A stretch of 5,003 nt of DNA from a bacterium (lineage in GTDB: Bacteria; Latescibacterota; UBA2968; UBA8231). The stretch spans positions 1 to 5,003 of the forward strand of contig JAQCJA010000378.1 in assembly GCA_027593305.1 (NCBI GenBank). Direction: 5' to 3'. The number at the start of each line of letters is the position of its first letter. Within the stretch, counting starts at the first letter, position 1. Of the stretch, positions 1-5,003 are shown piece by piece. The notes beneath the pieces are model-generated. The model was not told the origin of the DNA, searched no databases, and saw only the letters and a program-made list of their open reading frames with translations. A program made the translations under genes and the position numbers.

Positions 1-100
1 GCCGAGATGGGGCCCCGTTCACTGGCAGACTTCCTGGCAGAAGGTCTGGCAGATCTGGGGCGGCCGCCTCCCAACCTTCACGCAACCCAGATTTGCCACC
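1..100. other. Leader upstream of the M23 peptidase gene
   Basis: No gene can be supported here. All three forward frames are open to the window edge, so the end of an upstream gene cannot be excluded. Frame 1 (A-E-M-G-P-R-S-L-A-D-F-L-A-E-G-L...) runs to a stop at 178-180, but that would overlap the peptidase gene by 80 bases. No convincing sigma-70 promoter or Shine-Dalgarno is seen before ATG 101. The only structure is the 12-base repeat at 22-57. Confidence 0.4.
22..57 (+). repeat. Three-copy 12-base imperfect tandem repeat
   Basis: CTGGCAG occurs at 22-28, 34-40 and 46-52, an exact 12-base period; the five bases after each copy differ (ACTTC, AAGGT, ATCTG). It lies 44-79 bases before the peptidase start codon. 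The period is a multiple of three, so it might instead be a repeated tetrapeptide (LADF, LAEG, LADL) in the tail of an upstream gene. Role unknown. Confidence 0.5.
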
Positions 101-1492
101 ATGCGACCTCCGCAGCGTTCCACGGTCATTTTCTGGGGACTGCTCGCCTCACTGGCAATCGCCACGGTCGTTCGTGTTGATATTCGTTCGCAGGCGGCGG
201 ATCTGCACGTTGACGGGGGCGCAGCTGCGGCCGCCGAATCCAGCGCCCTCATCGTCCGCCTGCCGCACGCGGCTGAAAACGGTACCCGTGACCCACTTGC
301 TCCATGGGCCATCACGGCGACCGTGCCGGCACCGTTGGCGATTCAGCATCACATCGCCGATACCCTCGGGCGCGACGGCTCCATCTACTTGACGCTGAAG
401 TCTCACGGCGTGCCGGAAGTGGAGATTGCCCGTGTCGGGCAGGCCCTGGCTCGAGTCTTCAATGCGCAGCGCGAGACCCACCCCGGCGACGCCATCCTGA
501 TGACCCTCGACAGCCTGAAAACCGTACTGCGCTTTGCGTATTCCCCCAGTCGAGATCCTGAATACCCGGTATTCATCGAACGTGTCGGCGAGGAGTTGCA
601 GGCTCGACGGGACTCGATCCAGCTGACGGATCGCACCTGGGCCATTGAAGTCGTCATCGAGGACAACCTGTCCAACGCCATTTCTGCAGCCGGTGAGGGC
701 GACGCCCTGACAGACCTTGTGGTCGATTACGCCTTCGGCTCGGTGATCGACTTTCATCGCGACGTGCGGCGCGGTGATCGCCTCGGACTTGTTTTCACCC
801 GTAGTTACCTGGGCGACCGGTTCGTTCGCTACGGCCAGGTGCTGCTGGCCCGCTACGAGGGCCAGGTGGAGTCACATCTCGCCGTACAGTACAGGGATCC
901 AATGGGTCAGGAGGACTACTACGAGGCGGATGGCGCGTCGCTGGAACGCATGTTCCTGCTCAAGCCCATGGTATTCCGCCGCATCAGTTCGCGTTTCACC
1001 CGGCAACGTTTCCATCCAATTCTGAAACGTAACGTGCCCCACCTGGGGACGGATTACGCGGCGGCAACAGGAACCGATGTCTGGGCCACGGCACAGGGGC
1101 GCGTCACCGTCGCTGGCTGGAACGGTGGCTATGGCAAGATGGTTGAGCTGGAACACCCGAATGGGTATCGCACCCGCTACGCCCACCTCAGCCGCATCGT
1201 CGTGCGCAAGGGGCAACGAGTCAGCCAGCGCGACGTTGTCGGCCAGGTCGGCGCCACAGGCCGCGCCACAGGACCGCACTTGCACTACGAATTGATTCAC
1301 AACGGTAGTCAGATCGACCCGAGATCGGTGAACCGAGGCGACGAGGCTCGGGCCCTGGCCCCTGCGTACCGCGAAGCATTTGAGCAACGGAAACGTTACC
1401 TTGTGGGCCTGCTTGATGACACTCGGCGCACGCCGCCGAGTGTCATCGCCGACGCCGCTCACAGGCGCCCGGCAGCCCTTTCCACCCCTTGA
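101..1492 (+). CDS. Membrane-anchored M23 (LytM) murein DD-endopeptidase, MepM-like
   Basis: Predicted zinc metallopeptidase that cuts peptide cross-links in peptidoglycan on the outer side of the inner membrane. Residues about 7-24 form one hydrophobic segment behind Arg residues, fitting a signal anchor. Residues about 85-300 resemble the N-terminal part of MepM/Csd3-type peptidases, including a segment like SNAISAAGEGDALTDLVVDY and the tract RISSRFTRQRFHPIL. The M23 domain spans about 300-410: Zn ligands H314 and D318 in HLGTDY, H362 in YAHLS, and H393/H395 in GPHLHYE, so all key residues are present and the enzyme should be active. Its length of 463 residues is normal for this class. ATG 101 is the only usual start codon in this frame inside the window, although the frame stays open to base 1 and no clear Shine-Dalgarno precedes it. 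The last 45 or so residues lie beyond the domain, look unconserved, and contain a perfect inverted repeat. Exact orthology to mepM is not established. Confidence 0.9.
   Translation: MRPPQRSTVIFWGLLASLAIATVVRVDIRSQAADLHVDGGAAAAAESSALIVRLPHAAENGTRDPLAPWAITATVPAPLAIQHHIADTLGRDGSIYLTLKSHGVPEVEIARVGQALARVFNAQRETHPGDAILMTLDSLKTVLRFAYSPSRDPEYPVFIERVGEELQARRDSIQLTDRTWAIEVVIEDNLSNAISAAGEGDALTDLVVDYAFGSVIDFHRDVRRGDRLGLVFTRSYLGDRFVRYGQVLLARYEGQVESHLAVQYRDPMGQEDYYEADGASLERMFLLKPMVFRRISSRFTRQRFHPILKRNVPHLGTDYAAATGTDVWATAQGRVTVAGWNGGYGKMVELEHPNGYRTRYAHLSRIVVRKGQRVSQRDVVGQVGATGRATGPHLHYELIHNGSQIDPRSVNRGDEARALAPAYREAFEQRKRYLVGLLDDTRRTPPSVIADAAHRRPAALSTP
1415..1447 (+). repeat. Perfect 14-bp inverted repeat inside the 3' end of the peptidase gene
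   Basis: The left arm GATGACACTCGGCG (1415-1428) and right arm CGCCGAGTGTCATC (1434-1447) are exact reverse complements around a 5-base loop, CACGC. As RNA this gives a long GC-rich hairpin 43 bases before the stop codon. There is no T-run after the right arm, so it is not a standard intrinsic terminator. It encodes part of the unconserved C-terminal tail (LLDDTRRTPPSVIAD). It could protect the mRNA 3' end, slow ribosomes or polymerase, or bind a protein as DNA; the sequence does not decide between these. Confidence 0.75.
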
Positions 1493-1562
1493 CACAGGCG
1501 CCGGGGGGCGTTGACTTAATCCGGCTTGCCACACACATATCACCCACAAGACCGAACCAGAC
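1493..1562 (+). promoter_or_regulatory. Intergenic gap with weak promoter candidate
   Basis: This 70-base gap separates the peptidase stop from the next start codon. TTGACT at 1511-1516 matches a sigma-70 -35 box at five of six positions. The best -10 partner is poor: CATATC at 1536-1541, 19 bases away. No strong terminator hairpin with a T-run and no clear Shine-Dalgarno before ATG 1563 is seen. A promoter for the downstream genes is plausible but unproven. Confidence 0.25.
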
Positions 1563-1979
1563 ATGGACGACGGCTTTCTCCATGACATCGAGGCCCTCGC
1601 CGAGCGCGATGGTCGCTACCCACGCGCTGCCTACCTGTTCGTTTACGACGCTCTGCAGCACACCGTCGAGAAACTGGGCAAGGCCTCGATGCCGCGCGAA
1701 CAACGTCACGTATCGGGTCGGGACCTGCTGTATGGCATCAGCGAATACGCCCTGGACCAGTTCGGGCCGCTCACACACACAGTGTTTTCCCATTGGCGCA
1801 TTCGCGAGACCCGGGACTTCGGTGAGATCGTCTTCAACCTCGTTGATGACAAGTTGATGAGTACAACCGCCGAAGACCGAATCGAAGATTTCATCGACGT
1901 CTTCAATTTCGATGAGGAACTCGACTGGAAGCGGCGGCAGGCTGAGTTCCGCCGGCCCGCCGCGTCGACGCCCAAGTGA
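1563..1979 (+). CDS. Minf_1886-like family protein, function unknown
   Basis: A 138-residue, acidic, soluble protein with no signal peptide or membrane segment. It resembles the Minf_1886 family, small single-domain proteins known mainly from Planctomycetes and Verrucomicrobia. Supporting features recalled for that family are the N-terminal RYPRAAYLFVYDAL, the central HVSGRDLLYGISEYALDQFG, the block RETRDFGEIVFNLVDD, and the C-terminal acidic segment EDFIDVFNFDEELDW. Length fits the family. No catalytic residues or cofactor site can be named, and no biochemical role is known to me. ATG 1563 is chosen because the homologous region begins at once after it (MDDGFLHDIEALAERDGRYP); the Shine-Dalgarno is weak. 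It ends 31 bases before larC in the same direction, so the two may share a transcript. The family assignment is from memory of sequence patterns, not a search. Confidence 0.8.
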   Translation: MDDGFLHDIEALAERDGRYPRAAYLFVYDALQHTVEKLGKASMPREQRHVSGRDLLYGISEYALDQFGPLTHTVFSHWRIRETRDFGEIVFNLVDDKLMSTTAEDRIEDFIDVFNFDEELDWKRRQAEFRRPAASTPK

Positions 1980-1997
1980 GGATCGGTCCCAACTGAC

Positions 1998-2002
1998 GGG
2001 AG
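1998..2002 (+). promoter_or_regulatory. Ribosome binding site fixing the GTG start of larC
   Basis: GGGAG lies 8 bases before GTG 2011. The larC frame is open further upstream, with an ATG at 1912 inside the preceding gene, but conserved LarC sequence (LIAYFDCFSGVSGDM) begins right after this GTG. The site therefore supports GTG 2011 over the longer start. Confidence 0.65.
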
Positions 2003-2010
2003 CCCCCCCG

Positions 2011-3325
2011 GTGCTGATCGCCTACTTCGATTGTTTCTCCGGTGTCAGTGGTGATATGATCCTGGGCGCGCTGATCGATGCAGGTCTCGATCTGGCGGAT
2101 CTGCAGGCCGATATCGATCGGCTTGGCATAGGAGCGCGGCTGCGCGCCTCCTCCGTGGATCGTTGTGGCATCCGCGCGACCTATGTGGAGGTCGATATCG
2201 ACGGCCAACCCATGACCCCCGCTGGCGAACAACACCAGCATACAGGTAGGCACTCCCATGACCATGATCATGATCACAATCACCAGCACCACGACCATGA
2301 ACATGGCCACGACCATGAAGGGGGCGACCATCAGCACACGCACCTCGGTGACATACTGGCTATCATCGATGCGAGCACGCTGGCGGCTGATGTCAAAGAA
2401 ACTGCCTGCCGGGTGTTTCGGCGTCTGACCGAGGCCGAGGCCGAAGTCCATGGCAGAGCCGTCGAGGACGTGGGCCTGCACGAAGTGGGCAGCCTCGACG
2501 CCATTGTTGATATCACGGGCGCCATCGCCGGTCTGCGTCGCCTCGGTGTCACTCAGGTACTGTCGTCGCCGTTGCATGTGGGAACCGGCACCGTCATCTG
2601 TGCCCACGGCCGCTACCCTGTTCCGGTTCCTGGTGTGCTGGCTCTGTGTCGCAACGTTCCCCTGGTGCAGACGGATATCGAATCGGAATTGGTAACACCC
2701 ACGGGGGCGGCTCTGATCACGACGCTGGCAGAAGGCTACGGCCCTGCGCCAGCGATGACGACAGTCGGCACGGGGTATGGCGCCGGGGGCAGGAACCCGG
2801 CGACAACGCCGAACGTCGTGCGTTTGCGGCTCGGGCGCTGCCGTCGAGCCGTCGGCCGCCAGTCATAAGGCCCCGGAGCGCGGCTCTCGTTGCGTGCTGC
2901 TGGAAGCCAATCTGGACGACATGAACCCCGAGATATTCGGCTACCTTTTTGAGCGCCTGCTGGAGGCCGGGGCCCGCGATGTCTATGTCACGGCGGTGTT
3001 GATGAAGAAGAACCGCCCGGGACACCTGCTCAGCGTCCTCGTCGACCCCGAGTCCACCGAAAGTGTTGCCGACCTGATTCTTGCGGAGACGACCAGCCTC
3101 GGGGTCCGCTACCAGACTGTGGACCGCCGCATGCTGGAACGATCCTTCCTGTTGGTATCCACCGATTACGGTGATGTGAACGTGAAAATGGCCCATCTGC
3201 CCGGGCGACTGAGGGCGGCACCTGAGTACGAAGACTGTGTGCGACTTGCCCGCAGCCACAAGGTCGCCTTCCAGACCGTCTACGATGCTGCTCTGGCCGC
3301 AGCACGGGAGAACACAGAACAATGA
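2011..3325 (+). CDS. larC: Nickel-pincer cofactor biosynthesis protein LarC (nickel insertase), encoded across a +1 frameshift
   Basis: LarC inserts nickel into the thiocarboxylated pyridinium mononucleotide in a CTP-dependent step, completing the nickel-pincer nucleotide used by LarA-type racemases; it acts in the cytoplasm. The N-terminal frame (2011-2868) shows YFDCFSGVSGDM at residues 5-16, a His-rich insert at 75-111, and GLHEVGSLDAIVDITG around 156-170, running to PNVVRLRLG near residue 275. The C-terminal domain is in the +1 frame (open 2759-3325): LLEANLDDMNPEIFGYLFERLLEAG, then KKNRPGHLL and APEYEDC. Joining the frames by skipping one base near 2836 gives about 437 residues, the expected size for LarC plus the His insert. 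Without a shift the first frame stops at TAA 2866-2868 and lacks the C-terminal domain. The shift may be programmed, a sequencing error, or a mutation; conservation of both halves argues against an old pseudogene. The ATGA overlap with the next gene suggests coupling. The partners larA, larB and larE are not in the window. Confidence 0.88.
2233..2343 (+). repeat. Histidine-rich metal-binding insert in LarC
   Basis: Seventeen of 37 codons (residues 75-111) encode His, mostly alternating with Asp, Glu, Gln or Asn, as in HDHDHDHNHQHHDHEH. The DNA has short CATGAT/CACGAC repeats. Such tracts bind nickel or zinc in nickel-handling proteins such as HypB and UreE, and several LarC proteins carry a similar insert, so local nickel storage or delivery is the likely role. 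This is inference; the core fold does not need it. Confidence 0.8.
2806..2886 (+). other. Inferred +1 frameshift region joining larC1 and larC2 frames
   Basis: The larC N-terminal frame is clearly read through NVVRLRLG (ending at GGG 2833-2835), and the C-terminal frame is clearly read from CVLLEAN (2894 onward). The +1 frame is open only from 2759, and the first frame stops at 2866-2868, so the shift must fall between these points. The smoothest join is CTC GGG, skip C2836, then GCT GCC GTC GAG. A possible stem-loop follows: GAGCCG (2846-2851) with CGGCTC (2881-2886), and inner GGCC (2854-2857) with GGCC (2869-2872), placing the zero-frame TAA in the loop. No classical slippery heptamer or prfB-like stop context is visible, so the exact slip site is unresolved. 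Confidence 0.6.
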
Positions 3326-4113
3326 AGACAACGGTGCAGGTTCTCACCGCAGCAGCGCTGGTCATCAACGGCTTGATTCCCACGCAGGCCCATGCGGGTC
3401 CGATCACATACACCGGGATTGCGCCACATGGCATCCTGAACGGACTCGACTGTATCATCGCCCTGCCGCCAACAACTGAGGATGCCCCGGATCGTTTCGC
3501 GCTCGGTGATGCCCATGGCTTTGTACACGTGTACGAGCAGCGCGACCAGGCGTACCAGGAGGTCTGGGTCAGCGAGTACTTCGAGAGTGCCATCGCCGGC
3601 CTGTTTGTCGCTGACATCAACCTCGATGACCTGCAGGAAATCGTCGTCTATACGCAGAACGGACGGATTCACTTTCTTGATGGTGCCGGGTATCGTTCGT
3701 TGTGGAGCAATCCCCCGACAGACTACTCTTCCATTACCGTCATGGCTCTGCACAATGTCGATGAGGACGAGCAGGTCGAATTGGTTTTCGTCGCCGACGG
3801 GCGGTTGCATATCTACGATGGGCGTGATCAATTCGAAGAGTGGCGCAGTGATCAGGACAACATCACGGCGACGGAGATCGTCTTCGGAGATGTCGATGGT
3901 GATGGCACCGAGGAGATCGTGCTCAACGACGGTTTCGTCTTCGACGCTCGCTACCGTGACCTGGAATGGCAATCACCTGAACCGTTCGGTGAGCGCCTCG
4001 GCCTGCTCGATGTTGATGATGACACGATCCCGGAAATCATCGGCGAGTTTCAGGGGCGGTTCCTGCGAATTTTCGATGTCGATCTGCGTCGCATGAAGGC
4101 ATCCCGTCGCTGA
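3322..4113 (+). CDS. Exported protein with VCBS/FG-GAP-like repeats, predicted beta-propeller
   Basis: A 263-residue secreted or periplasmic protein of unknown function. Residues 1-25 form a signal peptide: MKTT, a hydrophobic stretch, then a likely cleavage after AHA (QAHA|GP). The mature part has four evenly spaced acidic loops of the D-x-D/N-x-D type found in VCBS/FG-GAP blades: DINLDD at 98, NVDEDE at 145, DVDGDG at 190, DVDDD at 230. Each is followed by a beta strand such as EIVVY, ELVFV, EIVLN or EIIGEF. DVDGDG is a textbook calcium-binding loop; the others are partly degenerate. Spacing of 40-47 residues fits propeller blades; the visible repeats make fewer blades than the usual seven, so it may be a partial propeller or oligomerise. 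ATG 3322 overlaps the larC stop (ATGA), which implies translational coupling; GGGAG at 3306-3310 is rather far upstream. No catalytic motif is seen, and a ligand or partner cannot be named. Confidence 0.8.
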   Translation: MKTTVQVLTAAALVINGLIPTQAHAGPITYTGIAPHGILNGLDCIIALPPTTEDAPDRFALGDAHGFVHVYEQRDQAYQEVWVSEYFESAIAGLFVADINLDDLQEIVVYTQNGRIHFLDGAGYRSLWSNPPTDYSSITVMALHNVDEDEQVELVFVADGRLHIYDGRDQFEEWRSDQDNITATEIVFGDVDGDGTEEIVLNDGFVFDARYRDLEWQSPEPFGERLGLLDVDDDTIPEIIGEFQGRFLRIFDVDLRRMKASRR

Positions 4114-4197
4114 AACGACAAAGTGGTTGACCGTAGGACGGGGCTGCCCTTTCGTACGCGTCAGGAGTCGACACCAACATCAACAGGAGGCACACCG
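4114..4197 (+). promoter_or_regulatory. Intergenic leader with weak promoter candidate
   Basis: This 84-base gap separates the exported-protein gene from the isomerase gene. TTGACC at 4127-4132 resembles a -35 box, but no good -10 lies 16-18 bases downstream (best is TTTCGT at 4150-4155). The GGGGCTGCCCT tract could form only a very short stem and has no useful T-run, so no terminator is called. A separate promoter for the downstream gene is likely from the gap and strong ribosome binding site, but is not shown. Confidence 0.25.
4185..4190 (+). promoter_or_regulatory. Strong Shine-Dalgarno before the isomerase gene
   Basis: AGGAGG, a full consensus anti-16S match, lies 7 bases before ATG 4198. 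It fixes the start and is the strongest ribosome binding site in the window, suggesting higher translation of this gene than of its neighbours. Confidence 0.85.
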
Positions 4198-5003
4198 ATG
4201 GCACGCCCCGTAACACTGTTCACCGGCCAGTGGGCCGATCTCGACACCGAGACCATCTGCCAGAAGGCTGTCGAATTCGGCTATGACGGCCTCGAACTGG
4301 CCTGCTGGGGGGATCATTTCGAAGTCGCCAAAGCCACCGCGGCCTACTGCAAGGCGAAGCGGGCGGTTCTCGACAAGCACAACCTGCAGTTGTTCTCCAT
4401 CTCCGCGCACCTCGTTGGTCAGGCGGTGTGTGACAACATTGATTCTCGCCATCAGGCCATTCTGCCCGACTACGTCTGGGGCGACGGCGACCCCGAAGGC
4501 GTGCGTCAGCGGGCCGCCCAGGAACTGATCGCCACCGCCCAGGCTGCTGCCCGCCTCGGAGTTTCCGTGGTCAACGGCTTCACGGGCAGTTCGATCTGGC
4601 ACCTGCTCTATCCCTTCCCGCCGATACCCGATGCCATGATCAACGCCGGCTACGAGGACTTCGCCAAACGCTTCCGTCCCATCCTCGATGAATTTCAGAA
4701 AGTCGGCGTCAAGTTCGCCCTCGAGGTCCATCCAACCGAAATCGCTTTCGACATCGCCTCCGCCGAGCGGGCCATCGAAGCCCTCGACGGCCATCCGGCC
4801 TTCGGCTTCAACTATGACCCGAGCCATCTGGGCTATCAGGGTGTCGACTACGTCGAGTTCATCTACCGTTTCGCTGAGCGCATCTTTCACGTTCACATGA
4901 AGGATGTCGCCTGGGCCGCCACCCCGACGGAGGCTGGCGTCTTTGGGGGGCATACGGCATTCGGTGATCGCCTTCGGTTCTGGGACTTCCGTTCCCTTGG
5001 GCG
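4198..5003 (+). CDS. Sugar phosphate isomerase/epimerase family protein (AP endonuclease 2-type TIM barrel), 3' end cut by window
   Basis: The first 268 codons of a xylose isomerase-like TIM-barrel protein; no stop occurs before the window end. Members bind a divalent metal and isomerise or epimerise sugars or cyclitols in the cytoplasm, and many have no proven substrate. The start MARPVTLFTGQWADL and the block FGYDGLELACWGDHFEV give the first barrel strands. Likely metal and substrate residues are E176 and H178 in ALEVHPTEIAFD, D207 and H210 in NYDPSHLGYQG, and H231/H233 in FHVHMKD; a further Glu usually comes later and may lie outside the window. VNGFTGSSIWHLL at about 126-138 and YVWGDGDPEGVRQRAA around 93-108 mark a well-conserved subgroup that I recall from several environmental phyla, so the whole protein is probably about 300-350 residues. 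ATG 4198 is backed by an ideal Shine-Dalgarno. It starts after an 84-base gap, so it may be its own unit. Substrate cannot be assigned. Confidence 0.9.
   Translation, partial: MARPVTLFTGQWADLDTETICQKAVEFGYDGLELACWGDHFEVAKATAAYCKAKRAVLDKHNLQLFSISAHLVGQAVCDNIDSRHQAILPDYVWGDGDPEGVRQRAAQELIATAQAAARLGVSVVNGFTGSSIWHLLYPFPPIPDAMINAGYEDFAKRFRPILDEFQKVGVKFALEVHPTEIAFDIASAERAIEALDGHPAFGFNYDPSHLGYQGVDYVEFIYRFAERIFHVHMKDVAWAATPTEAGVFGGHTAFGDRLRFWDFRSLG

Noticed and set aside
92..103. GCCACCATG context at the peptidase start
   Set aside because: It looks like a eukaryotic Kozak sequence, but every gene here is bacterial in type, so it is coincidence.
1499..1510. CGCCGGGGGGCG as a terminator after the peptidase gene
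   Set aside because: The stem is only four base pairs and no T-run follows.
872..1588. Minus-strand open frame of 238 codons
   Set aside because: Antisense to the catalytic domain of the M23 peptidase; the translation has no recognisable motif.
1912..2010. Upstream ATG extension of larC
   Set aside because: It would overlap the preceding gene by 68 bases and add unconserved residues; LarC homology starts at GTG 2011, which has its own ribosome binding site.
2131..2151. Short bulged hairpin GGAGCGCG...CGCGCCTCC within larC
   Set aside because: An imperfect 8-bp stem inside GC-rich conserved coding sequence is expected by chance and sits at no functional boundary.
1903..2607. Minus-strand open frame of 234 codons with a Met/Val-rich hydrophobic stretch
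   Set aside because: The apparent membrane-like segment is just the reverse complement of the LarC histidine codons (CAT read as ATG, GAC as GTC).
2777..3325. Independent start of the larC C-terminal frame at ATG 2777
   Set aside because: The first 39 or so residues from that ATG are out-of-frame translation of the conserved LarC N-terminal domain and match nothing; recognisable LarC sequence begins only near 2894.
4180..4953. Long minus-strand open frame of 257 codons
   Set aside because: It lies antisense to the strongly conserved isomerase gene, has no recognisable domain, and is what GC-rich third positions produce on the opposite strand.

Overview
The window reads as a compact, GC-rich bacterial segment with every supported gene on the + strand. 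The 138-residue protein at 1563-1979 looks like the Minf_1886 family, which is best known from Planctomycetes and Verrucomicrobia. Together with the exported repeat protein and the sugar phosphate isomerase/epimerase homologue, this suggests a PVC-type or similarly deep-branching environmental bacterium. The first gene, a MepM-like M23 peptidase, is of a type I associate more with Proteobacteria, so the lineage call is weak.

Layout: 1-100 is the leader of the first gene and carries a three-copy 12-base repeat. 101-1492 encodes a membrane-anchored M23 (LytM) murein endopeptidase whose 3' tail contains a perfect 14-bp inverted repeat. 1493-1562 is a short gap with a weak promoter candidate. 1563-1979 encodes the Minf_1886-like protein. 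2011-3325 encodes LarC, the nickel insertase for the nickel-pincer nucleotide cofactor, split over two overlapping reading frames that need a net +1 shift near base 2836. 3322-4113 encodes an exported protein with four acidic VCBS/FG-GAP-like loops; its start overlaps the larC stop as ATGA. 4114-4197 is an intergenic leader with a strong ribosome binding site. 4198 to the window end is the first 268 codons of a TIM-barrel sugar phosphate isomerase/epimerase homologue.

How they fit together: the Minf_1886-like gene, larC and the exported propeller-like gene are closely spaced (31-base gap, then a 4-base overlap) and are likely co-transcribed. LarC would supply the cofactor for LarA-type racemases or epimerases encoded elsewhere; larA, larB and larE are not in the window. 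The peptidase upstream and the isomerase downstream are probably separate units.

The most notable point is the larC reading-frame break. It falls exactly at the junction between the N-terminal and C-terminal domains, the same place where larC is split in Lactiplantibacillus plantarum, where full-length protein is reported to arise by programmed ribosomal frameshifting. No clearly new multi-gene system (defence, mobile element, CRISPR) is visible.
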